The notes under the pieces were generated by a model. That model saw nothing but the letters and a program-made list of their open reading frames with translations. It was not told the DNA's origin and made no database searches. The position numbers and the translations under genes are program-made. Shown piece after piece: positions 22,533-29,999 of a stretch of 41,734 bases of DNA (positions are counted from its first letter, which is position 1; every line of letters starts with the position of its first letter). The stretch is taken from NCBI GenBank assembly GCA_037447295.1, contig JBBIGZ010000020.1, forward strand, positions 1 to 41,734, read 5' to 3'. The DNA comes from 630D-37 sp037447295. GTDB taxonomy: Bacteria > Chloroflexota > Anaerolineae > Anaerolineales > Villigracilaceae.

Positions 22533-23938
22533 CTCTTACTCGCATCTTCTACAGCTTGTATGATCTTGTAATAGCCGGTGCAGCGGCACAAGTTGCCGGT
22601 CAGAGCCTGCTCGATCTGGGCGCGGGTGGGATGGGGGTACTCTTCCAACAGCTTTGCCGCCGACATCAGGAAGCCCGGGGTGCAGTAGCCGCATTGCACG
22701 GCGCCATCCTCGATGAATGCCTCTTGCACCGGATGCAAGCGTCCATCCTGTTGCAATCCTTCTATGGTCACGATCTCGGCCTCGTGGGCGCGCGGCGCCG
22801 GAACCAGGCAGGCCATCACCGCTTTTCCGTCCAGGTATACCGTGCAAGCGCCACATTCCCCTTCCGCACAACCCTCTTTGGTGTCGATCAGGCCGGCCTC
22901 TTCGCGCAGCAGTCGCAAAAGGGTCTTCTCGAAGCCGCTAGTGAAAGTATATTCTTTCCCGTTGATCCGGGTGCGGATGACCTCTCCCGCAACGTGGCGT
23001 GCCCCATGGAACGGGCGCGGCGCCGAGGCCGCCTGCCCCCAAAGGAGCACCGCATCGTTTGGGACCTCGAGCTGCTCCTGCCCCGTGAGCAACGTGCGTA
23101 GGGCGCGCTTGGTGCCCACTTTCACCAGGTGGCGGCGATATTCTGCCGAAGCGCGCACATCGTCAATCGGACGTGCTGCCTGCATTGCCAATTCGGCGGC
23201 CTGTTCGATCGTCTCCTCGTTCAATGGCTTCCCGATCAGGAACGCTTCCGCTTGCTGAGCGTGAATGATGGTCGGAGCAACGGCGCCGAGCGTGATGGCT
23301 GCTTGCCGTATGAGGCCTGCTTCGTCCAAATCGAGCACGGCGGCCACGTTCACCAGCGCGATCGCCTGAGCCCGCCGCAGCCCCAATTTGACGAATGTGC
23401 CGCGTTGGGTGGAGCGTAGGGATGGGAAAACGATATCCACCAACATCTCATCGGCTTCCATTACCGTCTGGCGCACGCCAAGGTAAAATTCCGAAAGCGG
23501 AACGCGGCGCTCGCCGCGCTTGGAAGCCAGCACCACCTGGGCGTTCAGCGCCATCAGCGGCGTGATCGTATCGTTGGCCGGCGAGGCCGTGATCAGATTA
23601 CCGGCCACCGTGCCGCGATTGCGGATTTGAGGCGCGCCCACCTCCCAGGCCGCCCGCACCAGCGGAAAGGCCTTTTCGCGCAGCAATCTGGATGCCACAC
23701 AATCATTGTGTGTCACCAGCGGCCCCAGGTGGAGCATTCCATCCTCGTCCAAGGTGATCTGATCCAGCCCGGGTACGCGAGTGATGTCGATCAGTACCTC
23801 GATCCCTTTGCGCACGCCGCGTTCCAGTTCCAGGATCAAATCGGTACCACCGGCGATAATCCGTGCCCGCTCGCGATATTGTGCCAGCGCTTCAAGCGCC
23901 TCGTCTAACGTCTTGGGGGAGAGATATTCGTGCCACAT
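22529..23938 (-). CDS. FAD-binding and 2Fe-2S fusion subunit of molybdenum hydroxylase
   Basis: 469 residues combining two electron-transfer subunits. The FAD_binding_5 domain is at the N-terminus (about 1-170) with 'IIAGGTDLI' and 'QIRNRGTVAGNL...SPANDT', followed by the CO_deh_flav_C domain (about 175-285). The 2Fe-2S part is C-terminal: a plant-type cluster with Cys357, 362, 365 and 377, and the second cluster with Cys416, 419, 451 and 453. All eight cysteines are present. In xanthine dehydrogenases the usual order is Fe-S then FAD, and in CoxM/CoxS-type enzymes they are separate. Here the order is reversed. AGGA lies seven bases before the ATG. It passes electrons from the Mo centre to an acceptor that is not identified. 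Confidence 0.93.
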   Translation of the reverse strand: MWHEYLSPKTLDEALEALAQYRERARIIAGGTDLILELERGVRKGIEVLIDITRVPGLDQITLDEDGMLHLGPLVTHNDCVASRLLREKAFPLVRAAWEVGAPQIRNRGTVAGNLITASPANDTITPLMALNAQVVLASKRGERRVPLSEFYLGVRQTVMEADEMLVDIVFPSLRSTQRGTFVKLGLRRAQAIALVNVAAVLDLDEAGLIRQAAITLGAVAPTIIHAQQAEAFLIGKPLNEETIEQAAELAMQAARPIDDVRASAEYRRHLVKVGTKRALRTLLTGQEQLEVPNDAVLLWGQAASAPRPFHGARHVAGEVIRTRINGKEYTFTSGFEKTLLRLLREEAGLIDTKEGCAEGECGACTVYLDGKAVMACLVPAPRAHEAEIVTIEGLQQDGRLHPVQEAFIEDGAVQCGYCTPGFLMSAAKLLEEYPHPTRAQIEQALTGNLCRCTGYYKIIQAVEDASKR

Positions 23939-24074
23939 AGCCGATTCCTGTGAGTGAGAGAAATCTCTAATGGGAAGACCAGTTTACCGCGATCGTTTCA
24001 ATCGGCTCTTACCGAACCCAGGCGCCTTTTGGGCGCTGCTCCGATCGTAGCCGTTCATTCAGATGTTGAGCGGC
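23939..24074. other. Intergenic stretch, no gene seen
   Basis: 136 bases between the start of the FAD-2Fe2S gene and the stop of the coiled-coil protein gene. It holds two small hairpins: GGCGC with GCGCC around 24024-24042, and a perfect CGGCTC-AA-GAGCCG across the stop codon at 24071-24084. Neither has a T tract. A promoter for the hydroxylase operon must lie here, but no convincing -35/-10 pair was found. Confidence 0.4.
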
Positions 24075-24611
24075 TCAAGAGCCGGTTTGGGAAGCACCGC
24101 CGCTGATCACTTCCTGGCGGCGATCGAAAATCTGATTGGCCTGGGTTGTCAATGTGATCAGCTGACGGATTCCCTGCATCAGCGTTGCTGGGTCCTCCGA
24201 CGCATTGCTAAGGGTCTGCAGGGTTTGCTCGATCTCCTTTGCCAGCTCGAAGAACGCCAAATCAAATTGGTAAAGTTGTTCTAACTCGGCGGAATCCACC
24301 TTAATTGCGTCGAAAAAGCCGCTGTAGCCATAGGAGGCCGTCTTGATGCGATCGGCGAAGGTGCGCAGCTGCAACGCGGCACGCTCGAGATCGTCCATCA
24401 ACTCGATTTGGCCACGCTGCACCAATTCCACCTGCAAAGAAGAGACCTGTTTCCAGAGCGCTTCAAACTGACGGGCCACTGACTCACGTAACAGTTTATC
24501 TGCCGCCCGCCGGTTTTGGCGGTCAATATAGCCGCTGAAACCGGGGATGTACGAGGCCAGTTTTTTGAAAACATCTTGCTCCACCCTGATGCGGGAGAGA
24601 AAATCGTCCAT
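24075..24611 (-). CDS. Uncharacterised alpha-helical protein
   Basis: 178 residues with no recognised domain. It is almost wholly helical, with Leu/Ile/Val heptad spacing over about residues 35-90 and 105-165. It has no signal peptide or membrane span, so it is probably a cytoplasmic helical bundle or oligomer. The segments 'YIPGFSGYIDRQNRRAADKLLRE' and 'YGYSGFFDAIKVD' stand out and may be useful for searches. I chose the ATG at 24611 because AGGAGG lies five bases upstream; an ATG 27 bases earlier has none. It diverges from the coiled-coil/uvrB pair across a 227-base region carrying a 22-base palindrome. Confidence 0.75.
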   Translation of the reverse strand: MDDFLSRIRVEQDVFKKLASYIPGFSGYIDRQNRRAADKLLRESVARQFEALWKQVSSLQVELVQRGQIELMDDLERAALQLRTFADRIKTASYGYSGFFDAIKVDSAELEQLYQFDLAFFELAKEIEQTLQTLSNASEDPATLMQGIRQLITLTTQANQIFDRRQEVISGGASQTGS

Positions 24612-24684
24612 CGCAACCTCCTGATTGGAAAGAGCCACACGGATATTGTTATTTTACCACACAGATTTGTTCTCGCTTGTAGAG

Positions 24685-24706
24685 CAAATGTTTCTGTAAA
24701 CATTTG
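24685..24706. promoter_or_regulatory. 22-base perfect inverted repeat in a divergent intergenic region
   Basis: CAAATGTTT and AAACATTTG flank CTGT: nine matched bases on each side of a 4-base centre. It lies in the A+T-rich gap between the helical protein gene (minus) and the coiled-coil gene (plus). It has the look of an operator for a dimeric regulator, such as a LacI- or TetR-type protein, but could also be an RNA hairpin. No regulator gene is adjacent. Confidence 0.55.
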
Positions 24707-24812
24707 TTTCCACTTGGTATTCCCATGAAGCTCACTTTCCATCAATTGTAGAAGAACGAAAAGCCCTTCATCTTCTTGCTCTCACGTTGCACGTCGGTGA
24801 GCGGTGAGAATT

Positions 24813-24821
24813 TGTTATAAT
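24813..24821 (+). promoter_or_regulatory. Extended -10 promoter of the coiled-coil/uvrB unit
   Basis: TGT followed by a perfect TATAAT (24816-24821). No -35 consensus at 16-18 bases. The ATG at 24839 follows a GGAGGAG box, so this transcript has a short leader of about 11 bases. Confidence 0.6.
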
Positions 24822-24838
24822 TGAACCGTGGAGGAGAG

Positions 24839-25840
24839 ATGACCTTTACTGTCAATGACTTCCGCGATATGTTGCGTCTGCTCGAGGAGCATCCGGACTG
24901 GCGGGCCGAGTTGCGCCGCATGATGCTCACCGAAGAGCTGCTCACCTTGCCGCAGCTGGTGCGTGAGATAGCTGAAATTCAGCATCGGACTGATTTACAT
25001 CTGCAGCAGATTGATGTGCGGTTAGAGGCGCTCACCGCCAGGGTGGATGAACTCACTGAAGCTCAGCGGCAGACGGAGCTGAAGCTGCAAGCTTTGACCG
25101 AGAGGGTAGATGCACTCACCGCCAGGGTAGATGAACTTACTGTCAAGTTAGAGGCGCTCACTGCCAGGGTGGATGCCTTGGCCGAAGCCCAACGGCAGAC
25201 AGAACTGAAGTTGCAAGCTTTGACTGCCAGGGTAGATACTCTGGAAAAACGACTGGAGCAGCTGGCGGAGCAAGTCGCTATCCTGACAAAGCGCGTAGAT
25301 GAGCTGGCCCAGCGGATGGACGAGCTGAGCCAAAGGGTGAGTGAGCTGACGGCGGCCCAACTGCGGACCGAATCTCAGATCCAGCGGCTGGTGGACCGAG
25401 TTGGACGGCTAGACGGAGCGATGTTGGAGATCAAGTATCGGGATCGTGCAGCAGCTTTCTTCGGGCGGCTGCTGCGCCGTGCTCGCGCTGTTGAGATGCA
25501 TGAGCTGGAAGCATTGGTGGAGGAACGACTTAGCGATCAGGATCTAGATGATCTTCTTAATCTTGATCTGGTCGTACGCGGAAAATGGCGACAGGCACAA
25601 GAGCCGCGACCAGAAGTCTGGCTAGCAGTCGAGATCTCGGTGACCGTCGATCGGGAGGATATTGAGCGCGCCGCGCGGCGTGCCTTCATCATGCGGCGTG
25701 CCGGCCTCAAGGCTATTCCGGTAGCCGCCGGAGAAATGTCCACCGCTGGCGCCAGGGAACTCGCACCAAAAGCAGGGGTGATTTTGCTCACCGATGGAGA
25801 GGTAGCCTTCCTTGACGAAGTGGCAAGCCAGTATCTCTGA
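24839..25840 (+). CDS. Long coiled-coil protein with C-terminal PD-(D/E)XK-like domain
   Basis: 333 residues. After a short helical head (1-45), residues about 55-195 are a continuous coiled coil built of repeated 'LTARVDEL' and 'AEAQRQTELKLQ' units, the repeats being visible in the DNA too (about 25027-25240). The C-terminal 135 residues look like a restriction-endonuclease fold as in DUF3782-type proteins: a helix, 'LNLDLVVRG', then 'VWLAVEISVTVD' and 'ERAARRAFIMRRAGLKAIPVAAGE'. The position where Glu-x-Lys is expected reads Glu-x-Ser, so nuclease activity is doubtful. GGAGGAG precedes the ATG. It ends seven bases before uvrB, suggesting cotranscription with that repair gene. Its function is unknown. 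Confidence 0.8.
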   Translation: MTFTVNDFRDMLRLLEEHPDWRAELRRMMLTEELLTLPQLVREIAEIQHRTDLHLQQIDVRLEALTARVDELTEAQRQTELKLQALTERVDALTARVDELTVKLEALTARVDALAEAQRQTELKLQALTARVDTLEKRLEQLAEQVAILTKRVDELAQRMDELSQRVSELTAAQLRTESQIQRLVDRVGRLDGAMLEIKYRDRAAAFFGRLLRRARAVEMHELEALVEERLSDQDLDDLLNLDLVVRGKWRQAQEPRPEVWLAVEISVTVDREDIERAARRAFIMRRAGLKAIPVAAGEMSTAGARELAPKAGVILLTDGEVAFLDEVASQYL

Positions 25841-25847
25841 TTTATTC

Positions 25848-27920
25848 ATGCCCGCCCCGAATCTTTTTAAACTCCATGCACCCTTCAAACCCACCGGTGA
25901 CCAGCCGGAAGCCATCGCCAAGCTCGTCGAAGGCGTGCGGCGCGACTTGCGTCACCAGGTGTTGCTCGGCGCCACCGGCACCGGCAAGACCTTCACCATG
26001 GCCGCGGTGATCGAACAGCTTCAAATGCCAGCGCTAGTGATGGCCCATAACAAGACCTTGGCCGCCCAGCTTTACGCTGAATTCAAAGAATTCTTCCCGG
26101 AAAACGCGGTTGAATACTTCATTTCCTACTACGATTACTATCAACCGGAAGCCTACGTCCCACAGCATGACCTTTACATTGAAAAAGAAACCGAGATCAA
26201 CGAGGAGATCGAGCGTCTACGCCTGGCTGCGACGACCGCCTTGATGTCGCGCCGCGATGTGATTATCGTCGCTTCGGTTTCCTGCATTTACGGGGTGGGC
26301 AACCCGGAAGAGTACAACATGGGCGTGGTGCACCTGAAGGTGGGGGAGATCTACCGCCGCAATGCCCTGCTTCGTCGCCTAGTCGAAAGCCAGTATCAAC
26401 GCAACGATCTCGAGCTGCGACCCGGCACCTTCCGCGTGCGCGGCGATACCCTCGAGGTTGCCCCGGCTTACCTGGAGCGCCGCGCCTACCGCATTTCTTT
26501 CTTCGGGGATGAGGTCGAGCGCATCGTTGAATTCGATCCTCTGCGCGGGGAGCGCCTGGCGGAACTGGAGACCCTGGATATTTACCCTGCCAAGCATTAC
26601 CTGACCCAGGAAGAGAAGCTGCGCGCTGCCCTGGCCGATATCGAGGCCGAGCTCGCAGAACGCGTCGCCTGGTTCAAAGCCCAGGGGAAGCTGCTCGAAG
26701 CTCAACGTCTGGAACAGCGCACCCGCTACGATATGGAGATGCTGCGCGAGGTGGGCTATTGCTCTGGGATCGAGAATTATTCCCGTCACCTGGATCGGCG
26801 CGCCCCCGGTACCCATCCCTGGACCTTGATGGATTTCCTGCCGAAGGAATATCTGCTCTTCATTGACGAATCGCACATGACCATCCCGCAGATCCGCGGC
26901 ATGTACAATGGCGATCGTCAGCGCAAGCAGGTGTTGGTGGATTATGGCTTCCGCCTGCCTTCGGCGCTGGATAACCGCCCGTTGACCTTCGAGGAATTCG
27001 AGACCTACATGGGCTATACCATCTACACTTCAGCCACGCCCGGTCCCTACGAGATGGAAAAAGCCGAGCAGGTGGTGGAGCAGATCATCCGTCCCACTGG
27101 CTTGGTGGACCCAGAAGTGGAAGTGCGCCCGACCAAAGGGCAGATTGATGACCTGGTGGGCGAGATCCGCAAGCGGATCGAGCGCGGCGAGCGCACCCTG
27201 GTCACTACCCTGACCAAACGCATGGCCGAGGACCTTTCCGACTATCTTATGGAACTAGGAATCAAGGTCCATTATCTGCACTCGGAGATCGAAACGATTG
27301 ACCGCGTCAGCATCCTGCGCGATCTGCGCCTGGGCGTCTTCGATGTGATCGTCGGCATTAACCTGCTCCGCGAGGGCCTCGATCTGCCCGAGGTCTCGCT
27401 GGTGGCGATTCTGGATGCGGATAAGGAGGGCTTCCTGCGTTCGGAGACGGCACTGATCCAGACGATCGGACGGGCGGCGCGCAACGTCAACGGGAAGGTG
27501 ATCCTGTATGCCGATACCGTCACACGTTCGATGCAGCGCGCCATTGATGAGACCAACCGTCGCCGCGCCAAACAGATTCAATACAACCAGGAGCACGGCA
27601 TTGTGCCGGTCAGCATCGTCAAATCCATTCGCGATCTGACCGACCGCATATCGCCACAGGCGCGTGAGCGCAGCTTGGCGGCGGTGGCCGAACAGCGCGC
27701 CGAGTACCATGCGCGCCGAGAGAAAGCCGGCACGCGCGCTGAACTGGAGCAGCTGATTGGCGAGCTGGAGCGGGAAATGAAAGAGGCGGCGCGTAACCTG
27801 GAATTCGAGCGGGCGGCAGCCTTGCGCGATGAGCTCTTCGAGCTGAAAGCACTCTTGGCCGATCAGGCCGATCTCAAGCCGTGGGAGCGGGTGCGTCTTT
27901 TGGCGGGAGAGGAAGTTTGA
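25848..27920 (+). CDS. uvrB: Excinuclease ABC subunit B (UvrB)
   Basis: 690 residues. UvrB verifies damage in nucleotide excision repair after loading by UvrA and recruits UvrC. The Walker A motif 'GATGTGKT' is near residue 45, and the beta-hairpin that clamps DNA has 'YYDYYQPEAYVP' near residue 100. Helicase motifs continue through 'FIDESHMT' near 345, 'YTSATPGPYE' near 400 and 'QTIGRAARN' near 545. The UVR domain that binds UvrC ends the protein. The start at 25848 opens with 'APNLFKLHAPFKPTGDQPEAI', the family N-terminus. No ribosome-binding site is obvious, so coupling to the preceding gene is likely. Its last 47 bases overlap miaA on the opposite strand. Confidence 0.98.
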   Translation: MPAPNLFKLHAPFKPTGDQPEAIAKLVEGVRRDLRHQVLLGATGTGKTFTMAAVIEQLQMPALVMAHNKTLAAQLYAEFKEFFPENAVEYFISYYDYYQPEAYVPQHDLYIEKETEINEEIERLRLAATTALMSRRDVIIVASVSCIYGVGNPEEYNMGVVHLKVGEIYRRNALLRRLVESQYQRNDLELRPGTFRVRGDTLEVAPAYLERRAYRISFFGDEVERIVEFDPLRGERLAELETLDIYPAKHYLTQEEKLRAALADIEAELAERVAWFKAQGKLLEAQRLEQRTRYDMEMLREVGYCSGIENYSRHLDRRAPGTHPWTLMDFLPKEYLLFIDESHMTIPQIRGMYNGDRQRKQVLVDYGFRLPSALDNRPLTFEEFETYMGYTIYTSATPGPYEMEKAEQVVEQIIRPTGLVDPEVEVRPTKGQIDDLVGEIRKRIERGERTLVTTLTKRMAEDLSDYLMELGIKVHYLHSEIETIDRVSILRDLRLGVFDVIVGINLLREGLDLPEVSLVAILDADKEGFLRSETALIQTIGRAARNVNGKVILYADTVTRSMQRAIDETNRRRAKQIQYNQEHGIVPVSIVKSIRDLTDRISPQARERSLAAVAEQRAEYHARREKAGTRAELEQLIGELEREMKEAARNLEFERAAALRDELFELKALLADQADLKPWERVRLLAGEEV

Positions 27921-28836
27921 AGCGACTGCGGATCAACCGCTCGGCCCGATCCAGCACATCGGGCGCGCCGGCCTCCAGCCAGTGAATGTTGGGATCGTTT
28001 TCCTTGAACCAGTTTGCCTGGTGACGCACGTAGCGCCGGGTGGCGCGCTTCATGAGCGCTTTGGCTTCTTCCACATTGATCTTCCCCTGGAGTACGGCTA
28101 TGCATTCGCGATAGCCAATTGCCGAAAGGGCCGGCAGGTCGGGGGAGTAGCCCTGTTCGAGCAGGCGGCGCGTCTCTTCGAGCAGGCCGGCTTGGAACAT
28201 GGCCTCGATGCGGGCATCAATGCGGGCATAGAGCTCCGGACGGGGGCGGCGCAGGCCGATCAACAGCAGGTCGTAGGGCGATTCGCCTTGGGCGCGTTGC
28301 TCCGAAAAGCGGCGGCCGGTGAGCAGGATCACTTCCAGGGCGCGCACGGTGCGGCGCAGGTTGCGTGGGTCGATGCGGGCCGCGGCGATCGGATCGATGC
28401 GCTGCAGCCTTTCGTATAGCCAATTATATCCCCGATCCTTTCCCAAGTTCTCCAGGATCAGGCGCAGACGCTCGTTTCCTTCAACCCGCGGCGGTTGCCA
28501 GCCCTCGATCACGGCACGCACGTATTGCCCGGTGCCGCCCACCAAGAAGGGGAGATGGCCGCGTCGATAGATCGCTTCAATCGCTGCGCGGGCTTCCTGC
28601 TGGAAGCGGCCCAGGCTCCAGGTTTCGTGTGGTTCGGCCACGTCGATCAGGTGATGCGGGACGCGGGCGCGCTCTGCGGGCGTTGGCTTGGCGGTGCCAA
28701 TATCCATGCCGCGGTAAAAGAGGCGCGAATCTGCCGAGACGATCTCGCCGTTCAGCCGTTCGGCCAGGCAAATGGCGAATTCCGTCTTTCCCACTGCGGT
28801 TGGACCAAGGATGACGATCAGAGGGATGCGAGGCAT
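27874..28836 (-). CDS. miaA: tRNA dimethylallyltransferase MiaA
   Basis: 320 residues. MiaA transfers a dimethylallyl group to N6 of A37 in tRNAs reading UNN codons. The P-loop 'GPTAVGKTE' is at about residue 10, 'SADS' and 'GMDIGTAKPT' follow, and 'GGTGQYVRAV' is near residue 100. The segment after the catalytic Asp reads Ser-Arg-Leu-Phe-Tyr where many homologues have a Gln, a minor oddity. The ATG at 28836 matches the family start; the frame is open much further upstream but that extension has no similarity or ribosome-binding site. The 3' end overlaps uvrB by 47 bases convergently. Confidence 0.96.
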   Translation of the reverse strand: MPRIPLIVILGPTAVGKTEFAICLAERLNGEIVSADSRLFYRGMDIGTAKPTPAERARVPHHLIDVAEPHETWSLGRFQQEARAAIEAIYRRGHLPFLVGGTGQYVRAVIEGWQPPRVEGNERLRLILENLGKDRGYNWLYERLQRIDPIAAARIDPRNLRRTVRALEVILLTGRRFSEQRAQGESPYDLLLIGLRRPRPELYARIDARIEAMFQAGLLEETRRLLEQGYSPDLPALSAIGYRECIAVLQGKINVEEAKALMKRATRRYVRHQANWFKENDPNIHWLEAGAPDVLDRAERLIRSRFKLPLPPKDAPAPTA

Positions 28837-28883
28837 GGCAACTGACAAATAAGTTCGGTGTGCGTTCAAAATTTGCCGACTAA

Positions 28884-28912
28884 AGTTTACGCCACTTCGG
28901 ATAGTCTGTCTA
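28884..28912 (-). promoter_or_regulatory. Promoter of miaA
   Basis: On the minus strand TAGACA (28912-28907), one base from consensus, is followed after 17 bases by TAAACT (28889-28884). This would give a leader of about 40 bases before the ATG at 28836. Confidence 0.6.
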
Positions 28913-28961
28913 CATCCTCTTGAGGATTGCCGAGCACCAGATTGGAACAGACGCCCATAAG

Positions 28962-28977
28962 CACGGATCTCACGGAT
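28962..28977. repeat. Short direct repeat CACGGAT x2
   Basis: CACGGAT at 28962-28968 and again at 28971-28977, nine bases apart, in the gap between miaA and the CPBP gene. Low information; may be a remnant of a dispersed intergenic repeat. Confidence 0.4.
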
Positions 28978-29038
28978 GAACGAAGAGGCAAATTTGCGAG
29001 GCGGTTGCTCCCTCGACCTTCCACAGTCTTCGATCTGC

Positions 29039-29052
29039 TGTCTACCGTCTAT
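29039..29052. repeat. GTAGAC-type heptamer repeat, two units
   Basis: Plus strand reads TGTCTAC then CGTCTAT, two units of the heptamer seen at 13885-13905 and 38145-38175. They abut the -10 region of the CPBP gene. The rest of the 28837-29068 gap holds the miaA promoter and no gene. Confidence 0.6.
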
Positions 29053-29060
29053 GATAGAAT
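29050..29060 (+). promoter_or_regulatory. Possible -10 elements of the CPBP gene
   Basis: TATGAT (29050-29055) and TAGAAT (29055-29060) overlap by one base. The second ends eight bases before the ATG at 29069, again consistent with a near-leaderless mRNA. No -35 consensus is seen. Confidence 0.4.
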
Positions 29061-29068
29061 ATGGCGCT

Positions 29069-29944
29069 ATGAAATCTGTACCCTTTCTAGAACTTGCCAC
29101 GCAAGGCAAAAATACCTTTTGGCATTACACCATTGGATTCTCTTTTATTTTGGGCTCTTGGATTTTCTTTGGATCGGCAGTGGTGGCGGTGCTTCTCTTG
29201 TTCCAAGCTTCTGTCGAGCCTTCGGTTTCGATTACTTTCGAGCTGGATACCCCGCTTGCCTTTATTGCTTTCATGCTTTCCTTCGTCCCCTGGTTGCTGG
29301 CGACCCTGATCGTCGTGCGCTGGGTGCACCGCAGGCCGATCCGTAGCCTGGTCACCGCGGCGCCGCAACCGCGCTGGCGGCGCATTGCCGAGGGCTTCGG
29401 CTACTGGTTGATCCTGATGGCCCTGGCTTCCTTCGTCGAAGCTTGGCTCTACCGGGGACGTTACACGCTGTCCTTTTCGACGGAGTGGTGGCGCTTCCTG
29501 CTCCCGGCTCTGATCCTGATCCCCATCCAGACGAGCACCGAAGAGGTCTTCTTCCGTGGCTATCTGCTCCAGGCACTGGGGCTGAAGATACGCAACCTGC
29601 CCCTGCTCGTCCTGCTTTCTGGCTTTTTCTTTGCTTTGCCCCATATTTTCAACCCGGAAGTCTCGGTGAGCTTTTGGCCGGTGATGGGATCGTACTTCCT
29701 CACCGGCGCATTCACCGCCTGGATCACGTTGCGGGATGGAGGACTGGAGCTGGCACTTGGCATGCATGCCGCCAACAATCTCTACGCGCTGATTGCCAAC
29801 TATCCGAACAGCGCCATCAATATCCCGGCCATCTTCGCCATTCGCGAGCTGGATGCCGTATACGGGCTGATTGCCCAAATCATTGCCAGCGCGCTCTTCT
29901 TCTGGCTGGTCTTCCGGCGGAAAGCGCAAGATGAGAGGATTTGA
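29069..29944 (+). CDS. CPBP family intramembrane metalloprotease
   Basis: 291 residues. CPBP (CAAX protease and bacteriocin-processing, PF02517) proteins are membrane glutamic/metal proteases, in bacteria often tied to bacteriocin immunity or protein maturation. The active-site motifs are intact: Glu158-Glu159 with Arg in 'STEEVFFRGY', His192 in 'ALPHIF', and His233/Asn237 in 'GMHAANN'. About eight hydrophobic segments span the protein. A frame extension to 28976 is rejected because it runs through the repeat and promoter region. No substrate gene is adjacent. The thiolase gene follows after 55 bases and has its own ribosome-binding site. Confidence 0.9.
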   Translation: MKSVPFLELATQGKNTFWHYTIGFSFILGSWIFFGSAVVAVLLLFQASVEPSVSITFELDTPLAFIAFMLSFVPWLLATLIVVRWVHRRPIRSLVTAAPQPRWRRIAEGFGYWLILMALASFVEAWLYRGRYTLSFSTEWWRFLLPALILIPIQTSTEEVFFRGYLLQALGLKIRNLPLLVLLSGFFFALPHIFNPEVSVSFWPVMGSYFLTGAFTAWITLRDGGLELALGMHAANNLYALIANYPNSAINIPAIFAIRELDAVYGLIAQIIASALFFWLVFRRKAQDERI

Positions 29945-29999
29945 GAGGCAGAACGTATATCCTCCTTCACGATTCCAATTTTGCTTCGAGGAGTGATAG

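Noticed and set aside
25027..25240. Regular DNA repeats, considered as CRISPR
   Set aside because: The repeats are in frame and encode a coiled coil; there are no unique spacers of constant length.
24839..27920. Coiled-coil nuclease-like gene plus uvrB as a defence island
   Set aside because: UvrB is an ordinary housekeeping repair gene and no other defence genes or mobile elements are nearby.
28837..29109. N-terminal extension of miaA by about 90 residues
   Set aside because: The extension has no similarity to MiaA, passes through repeats and promoters, and the P-loop begins at the family-typical place from the ATG at 28836.
29069..29944. CPBP protease as part of a bacteriocin locus
   Set aside because: No precursor peptide, ABC exporter or modification enzyme is found in the neighbourhood.
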